From Spirometra erinaceieuropaei (Eukaryota > Platyhelminthes > Cestoda > Diphyllobothriidea > Diphyllobothriidae), in NCBI GenBank assembly GCA_902702965.1, contig CACRXP010000621.1, forward strand, positions 184,573 to 248,572: a DNA stretch of 64,000 nt. Direction: 5' to 3'. The stretch's first letter is position 1. Each line of letters begins with the position of its first letter. Made by a program: the position numbers and the translations under genes. The notes below the pieces were generated by a model. The model had not been told where the DNA came from, did no database searches, and was given only the letters and a program-made list of their open reading frames with translations. Positions 12,238 to 24,222 of the stretch are shown one piece after another.

Positions 12238-12592
12238 TTAAATCTCCACGCCTAGCACAGATACCGTCATCTTTTTCTTCCTATAACATTTTAAGGTGAC
12301 ATCCCTGATAAGATTACTTCCTGAATTATATTTTGTCTTGCCATTCGCACTCACCGTAACTAGCCCGGTTAGAGAAAACTTACTGTTCTTTATAACAAAT
12401 ACATCGATCGTCGAAATTAAACCCCGTTCCATAATCCGTGCACAGTTTATTTCGAGGCTTGCAGACCAGCTAATGTTTATTAATCTTATTATGTGGCTGC
12501 TAGTCATCCTACTTAAATCGAATAATAATTTCGTTATTTGCGTTAATTTTCTATCAATGCTGACATTTTCTCTTTATTCATTCTCGTTTTCT
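12238..12592 (-). CDS. Candidate coding exon with a fibronectin III-like pattern
   Basis: An open frame of about 118 codons ends at TAA 12238-12240. Long open frames are uncommon in the surrounding AT-rich sequence. The segment IIRLINISWSASLEI followed by STIDVFVIK and, further on, LIRDVTLKCY and KKMTVSVLGVEI has the tryptophan and alternating hydrophobic strands expected of an Ig-like or FN3 fold. I found no clear upstream acceptor; 'aaaatgtcag' near 12580 has no pyrimidine tract, and no signal-peptide exon was identified. It may be the last exon of a diverged member of the secreted family at 4.1-5.4 and 33.4-34.6 kb, or chance. Confidence 0.3.
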
Positions 12593-14360
12593 GGTCTTTT
12601 GTATGTTTTGCAAAAATATACAATTTTAAAATGAATTCTCTTTGTCGTCAGTGTATTTTAGGCTTTTTAGTTTACAATCCCGTACGAATACCTGTAGCAC
12701 TGGCTAAAGGACTTGCTAATCGAATTCAGGATTTCATCCTCCATCCTTTTTGCACTCAATACATAGACGGGAATGATGTTGTTCCCATGCGTCATGACGA
12801 CTTACATATAAAGTGGATGACCTAGAACATAAAGAGTGTAAGGGCTTACGGACGAATGTTAATCACTCGCAAACTTACACCAATGAGTGTGGACAAAATG
12901 TATATATTAGTACATAATGACTTTTAGCGAAACAAAAAAATAAAGGAAATGCTAACGGTCATACCAATTTGTAAAGAAATGCCAACAACTTATATAAGCG
13001 GGTAATACAAAAAAAATTAACTTTTTCAACAATTTTTGAATAGTTATGAACGCTAAGTCTGTCTATGCAAAACCATTTGTAAGTATAAAGATACAAATAT
13101 GACTATTTAAAAAAATGTCTAATGACGTTTGCTTTTAAATTCCCTTAAGGAATTAGTGTATTTTCAAACATGTCACCTAGCCAACAATTTTCATTTCAGG
13201 AATAAACTCTAAAACGGTTGATGTTAAACGAAAGGACACCATTTAGCACAATTGTACAAATCAAGATTTAACTGCAAAATTTCTAAGGATATCTTGTTCG
13301 GTAGCAGACTGATCCCGGCGGTCAGCGTTAGGTAGAGTTTAGTTTTTCATTGCCACAAGTTCTGATTAGTAAATCTCTTCAGAGAAAAGTAATTCCCCTG
13401 AGATAAATACCGCCTCAAGTCTGCGAGGTCTACGACAGATTCACTTATTCGAAACTGCCCGCGTATTTTCATTTTAATTGTTAACGTGAACAGTTTTTTT
13501 CGTACAAGTAAAGGACAGATCCTTGAAGATAGCGAATTAACAAGCTAAATGGGTGACGATTAAGACGTTCCAGAATAACAACATCAGTCTTCATTAGCAG
13601 AGTTCATAAGATCGGTCACGTACTGTAACTTGCTGTAAACCGGCACGCCAGCGTTCGGTGCTGCCATTTGCGCTACGACGCCCAACGCACGAATAGTCTG
13701 AGGTACAGCAAACGACAGTATAGCAACCTACATAACACCTGTATATTTATTTTTTACTGATAAGCCTCCGTTATTTTTATTCTGCCCAGTGAAATAGGGG
13801 TAACTTTTTAAAGTTATTTAAAGATATTTTATGAAATGATGCATATTCTTCCCCAAGCTCTCGCCTGAAGCGCCAGATATATGCAGCGTGGTCGTTTTGG
13901 AAGAAGTGACCCAGTCTAAACTGGCATGACCACATTGATCTGTTTATTTTGCAAGGAAGTCATCCGAATCTACTCCATGATTTCCCTCTTATCGACATAT
14001 ATGGATTGCATTTTCTAACTGCAAAAGGCCGTAGGAAAATTATCTTAAATACATTTCCTGCAGTCTGACATAGGTCATGCGTGCATTCTGCAATTTCAAC
14101 AAATGTCCGACAATTTTCCAGCATTTAGATAATTACTCTCTGCGCCCCGATAGCTTTGAGGTCTTTGATGTTGTCCATACATTCTCATGTTTCTTGATTG
14201 CTGCACATGATTTGTGTTGTTACTACTTTCCATATAGCATGGAAAGAAATGGCTCCGCATCCTTATGGATTTATGGAAAACCATGCAATCATTTGCACGC
14301 GAACAAAAAATATTACATCTTCATTGAAGACCAAAAATATTTAAAACAAATATATGCAAT
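12593..14360. other. AT-rich stretch without a supported gene
   Basis: The open frames at 12631-12825 and 14077-14424 (plus) are not supported by domains. Good but isolated splice-like signals occur on the minus strand between about 12800 and 12900 ('ttatgttctag', then GTAAGT 16 bases later). Confidence 0.3.
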
Positions 14361-15780
14361 GATGACCTGCTTCGTCAGAATTACGACGAAGGCGATGGCG
14401 GGCCCACGGCTCAGGATGTCATAGAACTCATGGGGCAGTGCCTCAAGACATTTCTACCTTTGAGGGGACCACCTATGAGCAAATTAAGGGCACTACGATG
14501 GGTTTACCAATCTCCGGACTCATTGTCGAGGCCGTTCTGCAAAAATTCGAGAAACGACTGTTCGGGGAATAGAAACACGAGTGTTGGGCTCGCTACGTTG
14601 ATAATACCTTCGGAATCATCGATCAGGATAAAATTAGCTGCTATGGAGAACTATTTAACTCAATCATCCCCGACCTACAGTTCACGATGGAAGAAGAAGT
14701 GGAGAGAAAACATTAATTTTTGCATGTTCTCATCTGCCGCCAACCAGACGGTAAACTGGTGACGTCAGTCTACAGAAGACCGACGAACACGCTGCAAATG
14801 CTGAGTTACAACAGCAACCGCCCACTGCAACACAAACGAAACTGTGAACGCACGCAATACCGACGGTGGAAAGTCATTGCAATAATCCAGTCGCCAAACT
14901 GGACAAAACGAAGCTCCTCCAAGAACTCTTCAGAGCCAACGGGTACCTGTGAACATTCGTTGAAGGGAGCCGAAAGCAACCAAGGAAGCGGAATGAAGAA
15001 CCTATTCAGCAAAAATTGTGGCGGAGCATTACATACATGAAAGGGGTCTGCGATGCCGTAGCCAGATCCCTCGCGCCGCTCGGAATAGGCGTTGCCCACA
15101 GGCCCGACTCAACAATCCGCCGGCAAGTGATGCGGCCAAAAGACCCGATCCCTAAGCAGGAGATGTCGGCCGTTGTCTACCGACTTCAATGCAGCTGCGG
15201 AAGTTGCAACTACGTTGGGGAAACCGGCCGACGGCTGCAAACGCGCATTCACGAGCATAAGTTAGCCATGCGAAGGTTGGACCCAAAGTCGGAGGTAGCA
15301 ACCCATGCCGCCCAAGTGGGAAACGTCTTCAACTTTGACGCCGTCGAAATTGTGGGTCCAGGTGATGATCATACGACAAGGCAGGTGCAAGAAGCCTGGA
15401 TGTCTACCGACTGTTCTGTGAACCGCCACATCAATTTACCTCCCCCTTGTCTGGTTTTACGGACATTCTTGATAGGGGACAGTCACGGCGCGGGACAATC
15501 GGGGCCGCCAATTATCACCGCGGCCGACGAAGATGGGCGGGATTCAGGTCACGGTGACATGCGGGTCGAATGCCGACACACAGGCGGCATTGTTGGGCCA
15601 GGCATTGAACAAAGTGCGCCATAAAAGGAAAGTTGTGTGCACGACTGCTCAGTCCCTGAAGATGGGTAGACGAAACGACTACCTGAAACTTCAGACCTCA
15701 AATACACCTCTCCCGGTGAACGCCTCCTCTTTCTTTGATATACCGCCCGGTAAGTGCCTTTTCACTACTATTCATTTGGC
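14361..15780 (+). pseudogene. Penelope-like element: reverse transcriptase and GIY-YIG endonuclease, broken
   Basis: PLE proteins copy RNA by target-primed reverse transcription, using a C-terminal GIY-YIG nuclease. The start is truncated: similarity begins at DDLLRQNYDEGDGGPTAQDV (14361 on). A frameshift near 14470-14490 moves to a frame with TTMGLPISGLIVEAVL, then a stop. The catalytic block reads RYVDNTFGIIDQ instead of the YVDD normal for the family, so the second aspartate is lost. LQFTMEEEVE and RQPDGKLVTSVYRRPTNTLQ follow after another stop. The frame then shifts to 15016-15624, 202 codons, with VYRLQCSCGSCNYVGETGRR, the GIY-YIG core, and RIHEH. The usual tail, LKMGRRNDYLKLQTSNTPLP, lies past the stop near 15660-15720. 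At least two frameshifts and two stops: inactive. Confidence 0.9.
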
Positions 15781-16260
15781 ATTCTATTAAGAGAATTTTT
15801 GAGCACGTTAGTCGCTGACGTATCTCAGAACTAAGCTGCACGTCATTAAGTATTACTAACCTACTTAATTAATGTTTTCTAAATCAAAACCATACGCTAA
15901 GTATTTGCAACATTTAAGGTTATCATAGTAACTGTAAAATATTTAATTTATTATTCTAAGATCAATGATACTCATGTTATAGTTTGGATGTGATCAAGAA
16001 ATTATGATGCATAATTCAAGAATTCCTGGCGTAAAATGCTTATGTTACAACTGCTGCCTGATATAACGATGTCTAGGTGTGCTTTTTGCACGACTCAGTT
16101 TCATATTTTGATAGCGAATGGTGCTTCATGTTACCATATTTGCTTTCATTAGTCTGCACTGTGTTGTCCAATGAATTCTGCATAGTTGTCACAGTGTTTT
16201 TCAGTGCAGTGTTTGGGTTTAGAGTCTGATTTAAAGACTTGTTGGAACTCTCGGCAGAAA
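15781..16260. other. AT-rich spacer between the PLE and the plus-strand gene model
   Basis: No coding signal is supported. It contains the presumed promoter side of the gene model at 16261-17755; no core promoter motif stands out. Confidence 0.35.
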
Positions 16261-17755
16261 ATGCTGTCGATTTTCTTACATCTACTTTGGCCTGCACTCG
16301 GCGTTTACGGTTGTAAACCCACAGATGGTAATTTTTATCTTAAACGTCTTTGGGGCTCACCCATTCTTTTTTTTTAAATCCATCGTTAAGACTGCAATTC
16401 TTTTTGAAATGATTGTTATTTAATGGTGTACATCAAGTTTCGTAGTTATCTTCAAAATACAAGAGTTGAAATCATAAGAGGGCATCTGTCTTCTGGAATA
16501 TATCTAAAATTTCAAACGAGTTTTGTGCCCTTAATATTCTATAAACATGATTGCAACAGGGCGTTTTAAAATTAGCAAATCTGGAAAACGTTAAGAAGCA
16601 CCTCTAAGTAAAATTAACAAGTAGCATTATCTTATTTAATGTGGTTAAACTTATTCGACCTGTAAATTTAAGTAGATTTTATGGCAAATCTTCAAATATC
16701 AAAATAACTTCTAACCGCTATTGGTGAGTAAGTGAGAGAGCGTTTGGTTTTTTCCTTCAATGAACGCGTTAAATCTAGCAGAACATTAAGGTAGACAATG
16801 AAGCCCATCGAACCTAAATCAATTGCCAGTGACAGCAAATTAAATTATTATCCTATTATCTCACACTACGTTTGCAAAGGAATGGACAGCCATTTTATAC
16901 GTGTGAATAGACATTCATGGTCCCAACTTAAAGTTCTGGATGCAGATGTCGGAACAACAGTTAGTATTAGGTGTACAAATACAAACGTCTTACTATTCGA
17001 TTAAGTGTTTATCGTACTTAATTAGCCAAATAAGCAGCGTCGCTCAAGGTACCGGATATCGAGGAAAAAATTACTCAGCTAAATAGTCGCTTGTTTTCAT
17101 TCGTTTTCACATGAACAATTATTAGCCTAACCGCATTTATATTATTATTTTACGTATTTTGACCAATAGTTAGTAATAAAATAGTTTTTTTAAGGCGCAA
17201 TTGGCATTGAAGAAGACGATGTGGATGTCATTAGCATACTACGTCAAATTTCACCAAGGAGCATATATATCTACCATGGAAAACGCAATTGCACACAATA
17301 TCGATTGCATATTGACAGTGCTGCTTACTTAGACCGATGTCGTCTTAATAATGTTCGACATGGAGAGCATGGAAACATAAGCTGCCACGCATTCTTCCCG
17401 GCAGTTAGCTGCATTTTGGAATTATTGGTTTGCTTACAAGTTTATCCTCCATGCATTTTAAATTCAAATTTGTATTATTATTATTATTATTATTAGTGGA
17501 TTGCAATCAATTTTTCCACATAAAAACATAAGCCGCTGTCATTTGACTAACTGTGCTCAGTTCCCATTTTCTCCGTTGAGTAGGATAAAGCTCATTGAAA
17601 AAAGCTATCCTAATAGTGTAAATGTATCTATCGAAAATAAGAATATTTTGTTTTTATATGTTCTTGTTTCGGAAATTTATCTAAGAAATCACCTTCGGTT
17701 TCCGGTAGTTTTTATTTACAATGATTCGTTACTTTGTTATTTTGAGAGATATTGA
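16261..17755 (+). CDS. Three-exon gene model for a small secreted protein
   Basis: Model: exon 1 16261-16327, exon 2 17195-17403, exon 3 17561-17755; 471 bases, 156 residues. Exon 1 encodes MLSIFLHLLWPALGVYG, a convincing signal peptide, then CKPTD, and ends in phase 1 (GAT G|GTAATT). Exon 2 starts after 'tagtttttttaag' in phase 1, opens with an acidic run (IGIEEDDVDV) and has four cysteines, including DRCRLNN and NISCHAF. It ends in phase 0 at GCA|GTTAGC. Exon 3 follows an excellent acceptor ('gactaactgtgctcag') in phase 0 and runs to TGA. Architecture and size match the genes at 4.1-5.4 and 33.4-34.6 kb, but exon 2 is too diverged to prove homology and its donor is weak. Exon 3 has hydrophobic stretches (NILFLYVLV). 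An unrelated open frame, 16798-17004, falls inside intron 1. Confidence 0.5.
17472..17495 (+). repeat. (TTA)n microsatellite
   Basis: Eight or so TTA units in a row, inside intron 2 of the gene model at 16261-17755. Its reading as polytyrosine is an artefact. Confidence 0.95.
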
Positions 17756-20700
17756 CAGGTTGATGACTTCTTTCATGGCTCTTATCAGCATTTCTTAACT
17801 TACAGGAACCACCAATTAAACCACACCTAACGTTTATCAGAAAAGATTTCTTGCATATACATTTGAAGCGCATGCATGCAGTTGTTAAATTTGAGTATCG
17901 CGCACACTGCGGACTTCTTCTGAACTCCTTTTGGATGCGTCTTACGAACATTTCTTTTCATGGACTGAGGCACGCCGCTAATCACGCCGTTTCGACGAGG
18001 CTAAAAAGGCCTCCAAGTCTGTGGTCCAAAAAAGCAATATCTATGCTTCCCATTTACACGAAACTATTATTCGAAAATACTCCGTTACCAGGTGCCACCC
18101 TCCATTCCGCCCTCTTTCATATGTCCAGATTCCGTATTTGTCCAGCGCAAAATAGTCACTAGGACTTCAAACCCATCGGGTAGAGCTAGACATATACTCA
18201 AATTACCAGGAGTTATTGTTCTTTTTTCATGGATCACGCGGGGGTCTCAACAGTGAATTCTTCCAGAAAACGAAGGCACTCGATCAAGACGTCACTCAGT
18301 AAGTCTCAGGTTAAATCGTACATCATGTTTTTGGGTATAAAATGGCAAATGCATATGGTAGAGCCAGTATTCGATACATCCAAGTTCTGAACTTCAAGGT
18401 TAGTTCATCGTCAATAAAAAAAGCGCCGTGCAGACTTAACAAGCATAATCGAGACCAATCTTTACCTGTGCTCGTGAGTTGTCCACGCAGTCACTAACAT
18501 ACTTCTGGCAGATCGACATGCTCTCATTAAGTAATACTCATTCCGCATATGGGCCGCCAATTCGAGCATCGGACTGGTCTAAGATTCTCGCGCACTCGAT
18601 TCGAATTGTTGCCTTAGCGAGGACAAGTGGCCGGTTATCGTCTCGCATCGAGCACTTTCTTGGTTTTAAAATCATAGTTAATTTGCAGAGGGCTGCACTA
18701 TGTTCGGTACATGACACTGATGACTTTTGAACCAATGTTAAATACCAATGTAGAACAAATGACACCTGCAACGTGCTTATCCAGATTGTATTATCTGATG
18801 CAGTAAAATAATGTGTGCTCGTTAGATGATCACATGGGACTCAGACCGTGCTACGTAATGCTACTGCTATAGACCTAGAAGCAAGGCACTCAGGTATCCC
18901 TCGGATATAGTAGATAAATCGACCTTTAGTGTCGAGAGTTAGATCATAAAGGGTTTCACGTTTATGTAGCATCCACGAGGATAACGCGATCCAAGAGTTG
19001 TCAACCAAACTCTGAAGGTGTTTCCGCCTGGCGGGGCTTTATAATTTCATTCATTTCCAGCAGATAAAGTTAATTGCGATAACTTCGACAGGTTAAGACA
19101 AGTGAGTAATTCAAATATATTAAAATATGGAAGTTTGACTCCCGCCATTTGACGTATTTCGCCATGCCAATTTGCACTCATTAGCACAACAATGACGAAC
19201 TGATTCTCTATGAATATCGCAGAGACAACTGCAAGTTACATGTAAAGTGCAAACTATTGAGATGTTGAACGATATTCTGCGTTGTTGATTTAAAAGGATT
19301 ATTTAAGAAAGGTTTTTGTGTAAGTCGCCGTGCAGCCAAATAAATGTAACTGCTACATGATACCGTTTTTGAATGAACTTTCATCTGTCCCTCTGAAAAA
19401 CTATTATGACTACGTGCGAAGTCTTACATTTTCTGGCAGATTTGTGACGCTATTAAAGATGCAAAAACATTTTGTAGAAAGCATGCAGAAATATGTATTT
19501 TGTTACACATTAGTAAGACAGTTGCGTCTTGTTTAAATTTAATATTTAAAGAAAGGGTATAAATCAGTTTTAAAAACGTTTCATATCCCAAACTTATTAG
19601 GACCCGCGTTTACGTTCTATTGCATTTATGGGTTTTTAAGTACAGACGCATATTTGTCTTCTACGAAAAGTTATGCATTCTTATAGATTAATGCGAGAAG
19701 GATGTATAAGGTGCATACAACGTTGCAGTGACTACTATTCGTGTAGTTAACCTGTAGTTAACTTTACAGGTAAATACAGAGACACCCTGTAGCATAAACA
19801 GGCATTTCACCATATTTAAATATATTATAAGTAAAACCAATTGTGAATGAACTATAAACGCCCAAGAAAAAAATGTAACGAAGACGTAATTTACGTCCAA
19901 ATAAATGGAATGATGAACATTTTTATGCATGCTTTCTATGACATGTTTTTGTTTTTATACGGACGTCAAACTTCAACGAAAAAGCCAAACTACATAAGCA
20001 GTTATTGTAACGAGTGTACGCATGGTAGGTGGTCAATGAAAGCTTTATTAAAAAAACCGGCATCGTGAGGTAACAGGATGATTTTTGGATTATGCTGCAT
20101 GGTGATGAATATTACAACCCGACTAACATTTTAGACTTTATAACGCATAGCAAAATTTCGGTTAGCATTTCATTAGTTATTACTTGTACTCTAATTATTC
20201 AGTTGACACACCGGCCATTATTCTGGCCAGCACGATGACACGTACATACATAAATAAAAAGCCAGTGGAGCCTACAGTAATGGATCTTGTATATGGTCGT
20301 ATTATGAAAGACCTACTGAATTGCGAATTTTTCGTTGACTAAAATGAATTCCACAACCTAATCAGTACAAAACAAGTTGTTTCTCGTCAACTCACTTGGA
20401 CTTTGCCTGTATTATGGAAAATATAGTGGGTTTTACTTGTGAAGGCTTCGATTCCTCAATGGTTTTTGAACAGCCTCCGTCATATCCCCTTATAGATTTA
20501 AAAGATACGATACATGCTGAGCTAAGTACAGTATATGTGTTTAGTAACTGAATGTCAACCAAAATTTCGCAATGCGCTTTTGACCAAAATTATTGTTAGC
20601 TGAGGTTGTAATACTACTTATCACGAAGCAACATTTTATAATAATATAGTTACTTACATACGCCGGCGTTTTAATGAATTTCTTTTCGGCCGTGTACAAA

Positions 20701-22731
20701 AACGACATTTGCTATAATATAAGTACGTAAGCAGCATGTCGTTTACTTGTTGATTTTTACAGCATACAAATAATCAAACGGGGATGATTAAAAACCTACA
20801 TATTCATATGCATTATTTACTCAAATAGTAAAAATACGTCTTAATAATTTGTTTACTATAAGAAATGATATAATACGGTTTGAAAAATGTCCAAATATAA
20901 GATGGTTTAACACTATGTAGTGCTTGGTCATAAAACGTCATATATCAGCATTTACTAGTGTTGCTTCTAAGGAATGCAATTTGATTTAAATTGACCGCTA
21001 AGTGCAATTAACAACCATATGGTCTACCCTGAAAACTGTAAATAAAGGGATGGTTTTCGATGCACGGAAAATATACAAGTTGTAAGTTTAAAACCCGGAA
21101 TGCAAATGCAATGGAGGTCGGGCAACAATTATTCATGAAATGGAAAACTTAGGTCAAACCTAATTATAATCCACCGTAAATTAACAAGTTTAAAAAACCA
21201 CGTTAGTTAACCAACTCACTAACAGAATAAATATGCTTAAGCACGCTTTTATATAATATATTTGAATATTTCGAGGTATTGAAAATCATTATTTAATCGT
21301 AGTTAAATATTTGTTCAAACCAAAAACCTTTACAGAATTTCGATCGACATTTCTTGAGTAAGCACATCTACTGCCTGCCCACCAGGAGCAGCTCGTTCTG
21401 CGGGTTCAGTGAAATTGGACATTCAGTTACACTTTAAAAACCGCCAAAATATAGAGCAGCAGAAGCAAAATGCAATTTTGAGGGCAGAACTTGGTCGCAC
21501 ATTTCAGTGTCACATATATGTGGTTGTCCATAACACAGTAAACAGCAGACGCTGAAATCTTGCGTCTTGCAGTGCTCATGTGGCTCGCACCGCTATTATA
21601 TTGACGGTTTGTTATTTACTCCATTATGAATGATTGTTACCACAAAGTACGTCGAAATATTGTGCAGCTGTGATCAAACATGTATGAGACCCTTGACCAT
21701 TAAATGAGCCGTACTTGGTGTTTTGACGTTAGACATTATAACGTACTGGTTTTGATCTGGTTGAGATTTACATAGTTGGTTTTTACTATTGGATGTGTGA
21801 ACAGTGACAGCTTACTGTCTTAATTTTGAAAAACCCTCTAATCGAAAAAATGGTTGGATATCCACTTATCCCGTGCGTTGTCACTTTATTCAAGGGGAAA
21901 ATAACATTGCACTCCCTGTGATAATAAACAGGGTGGGCTGGTTACATTTCAAGCGATAACTCCGAAGGTAACTTGAATAAAGTACGTGAGTGTTTGGCGG
22001 GGTCTTATTAGACCGGAAAAACGCACATGGGGTTTGAAGCAACGCATGTTTTTGATGTTCGTAACTGGCCAGAATTACACTAAATTAGTAAAGGTAAGCT
22101 AATAATTTAGCCACAATATAGATGGTTCAGATTTGCTAACTAAATTTTCAACGTCCATTTGCGATGTTTATTGACGTTGAATGATACTAACCACATGCCA
22201 TTTTTACATTACAAGTATTATCGCATGAAATGTTAGCCGAACTACTTAGGTAGGGTTCTAAAATTGATCATTATGCAGCATAATTCTATGATATTTCGGG
22301 AACTCGAGGATGGCGGGTTTTGAATGAACTTCATTGCAGCCGCCTTCGAAATCATCACTCGACCAAAAATAAGTGCTTTTAAGGCATACATTTTCTTTTC
22401 GATGTACGATGTCAATACAAATGTAAATATATTTTATGGAAAACACGTAAATCGTTATATAATAGTTTACTCATTTGGGAAGAAATTACGTCTTCTACTT
22501 ATATTGTACTTAAAGAAAGCACAAACATCGGTCTAAACACTTTTTCGATTTCGAAATAAACTTGTTCGCGACCGCTGTTACCTTCTTTTTCAACGTTATG
22601 AATTTACTGCGTATGGATAACAGTATTTTTGTCTACAGTATCATAAGGAGGGTATATAAAAAGTTATAAGTCAGAAATGGCTTTTAGCGGAAATTTAAGC
22701 CATACTTCATTGATATTTTGGCAGATTTTGA
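17756..22731. other. Long AT-rich stretch, no supported gene
   Basis: The segment 17990-18900 is less AT-rich than the rest and has overlapping frames on both strands (18479-18730 plus, 18538-18771 minus); it may be an old transposon, family not recognised. The frame at 19330-19536 follows 'gtttttgtgtaagtcgccgtgcag' and contains TTA|GTAAGA, which would fit an exon, without domain support. The segment 20070-21350 is very AT-rich and shows nothing. Confidence 0.35.
22324..22536 (+). other. Open frame after a good splice acceptor, possible exon
   Basis: The frame follows 'aacttcattgcag' in phase 1 (exon from 22340) and alternates hydrophobic residues (KAYIFFSMY, NRYIIVYS, LRLLLILYLKKA), as a beta domain would. 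It has no cysteines, no strong donor (TCG|GTCTAA) and no matching signal-peptide exon upstream. It is listed because it has the same acceptor phase as the secreted family; it could well be chance. Confidence 0.2.
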
Positions 22732-22738
22732 ATAATAC

Positions 22739-22919
22739 ATATTGACCAAACTGTGAGAAACTCGGCGCCTCGGTGGGATTCGAACCCACGCACGTCGCGT
22801 CGTCCGGCGGGGCCTCGTAGCTCAGGTGGTTAGAGCGTTGGCTGTACTAAAGCCTTCCCCCTTACTGCGTGGGTTCGAATCCCACCGAGGCGCCGAGTTT
22901 TTCACAGTTGGGTCAATAT
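22739..22919. mobile_element. tRNA-headed SINE with intact Pol III boxes, facing an inverted partial copy
   Basis: The right half (22811-22919) has a tRNA-like body: box A TAGCTCAGGTGG at 22818-22829, box B GGTTCGAATCC at 22872-22882, D stem GCTC/GAGC, T stem GTGGG/CCCAC and an acceptor-like CCTCG/CGAGG pairing. It is followed by the tail 'ccgagtttttcacagttgggtcaatat'. The left half (22739-22793) is a near-perfect reverse complement of 22866-22919, so the two form a hairpin of about 54 pairs around the tRNA head. The anticodon arm pairs poorly, which argues for a SINE head rather than a working tRNA gene. Decayed relatives are at 855-1265. Confidence 0.75.
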
Positions 22920-22929
22920 GAATTAAGCC

Positions 22930-24222
22930 ATACTAGCAATATAAGGGAATTCGCAGACACGAGGTTTTAGAAAAACAGGCATTTAACGATCTGAAGCATT
23001 CCATAAACTGAAAGATTTTATTAAAACCGAAGCAGTGATTTCCATTAAATTATAACCTTCCAAGAGAACATAAATGTCTACAAAATTATTAAAAGAACGA
23101 ATATCTTCATGCGCGTATTATGAAGTACATTTAAATTAACGAGTGCGTCGAAAATCAGCGCACAGTATCCGTAATTATTAAGTAGGCAGTTTGCAGAGTA
23201 TACTTTTCCCGTCAGCCGTAAATGAATCAATAGCGGGTATCATGAGGTAATTGAAGTATTGTGTAATTATGCTGTTCGGCCATCAGTATTAGCAGCATAG
23301 TTGAGTGATTTTTCGAGTCCGAAAGGCATTTTTGAATTTGCCCTGCTAGCACTAGCCCCATCTGGCCCCGTCAAGCCCCCGGGGACAGAGAGGGATGGGC
23401 CCCCTTTAGGCGGGGCTACGGACGGGACTGTGAGGGGCCGTCGACGCGATAGCCTCGTCGAATAAACGCGCAGGGGGATGCCGTCCTCTCAGCGATATAA
23501 ACCCCACTTTTACGTTACCGGTATTTTCGCTTACCTAATTCTCAGTACAGTAGGCTGTACTATTCCACATTAGAAAGCGGAGCATCCATACCCGTTACGC
23601 GTACTTAATGCTGGCCAACCTTATTTACTATGCTGGTTGCGCCGACAAGCCAAACGTGTCCCGAGATCTACACGAACAGCAAGTATGTGCATGTGGAATT
23701 TTACTGAGCATGCAAAATAAAAAGGGGATAGAGGAATGTGAACATGGGGCATATGAAATGCAGATCAGTACTGTTCTGTCATTTAATCGGCAGCGTATTG
23801 TTGACGGAAGTCCTCATCCACGCAGACTCCCGTAGATCAAATTCCAAATAAAATACTAATTCAATAATTATTTTCATTATCAATTTTGCAATATTTTTGT
23901 TTTAGTAAACGACATGCGTGGCGTATCATGTAATTGGCTGATCAGCCAATATTGCATGAGTTAGCAGATCTATTGTAGCCGTCCTGCATATACAGGCAGC
24001 CGATTTTAATAGAATTGTGCTTCTTTGTGATCACTTTGACTCATCGAATTTAGGAAGGCTGGTTATCATTGTGTACTTAAACCCACCTTGCCTTCGGTAA
24101 CTACAAAGTATAATGGCATTTTACCACCCCGTGGATAATGATCTCGGCAAAAATTATTGGCACATTTAGTTTAGACGGGTGATTCGTGCACAGAACGTTG
24201 GAGTATTTATAGGATGCAGTCC
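22930..24222. other. Intergenic stretch with a GC-rich block
   Basis: Apart from the GC-rich block listed separately at 23340-23530, this is AT-rich. The frame at 23608-23835 (plus), downstream of that block, contains closely spaced cysteines but has no recognised domain. Confidence 0.35.
23340..23530 (+). promoter_or_regulatory. GC-rich block with a TATA-like element, candidate promoter
   Basis: A strongly GC-rich run ('gccccgtcaagcccccgggg', 'gggctacggacgggactg') stands out from the AT-rich surroundings. It ends in 'ctcagcgatataaacccc' (TATA-like near 23495) about 110 bases before an ATG-rich open frame at 23608. This could be a promoter of a gene or of an old retroelement. No transcription evidence is available from sequence alone. 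Confidence 0.3.

Noticed and set aside
16798..17004. Plus-strand frame with cysteines, considered as exon 2 of the gene at 16261
   Set aside because: An in-frame stop precedes it at 16792 and no phase-1 acceptor or sensible donor fits; it lies within the proposed intron 1.
18180..18420. Possible retroviral-type polymerase fragment on the minus strand (ILALPYAFAILYPKT)
   Set aside because: A single short resemblance, no neighbouring motifs and many stops.
22811..22905. Functional tRNA gene
   Set aside because: Boxes A and B and the D and T arms are good, but the anticodon arm pairs poorly and the unit continues into a repeated tail with related decayed copies, as in a SINE.
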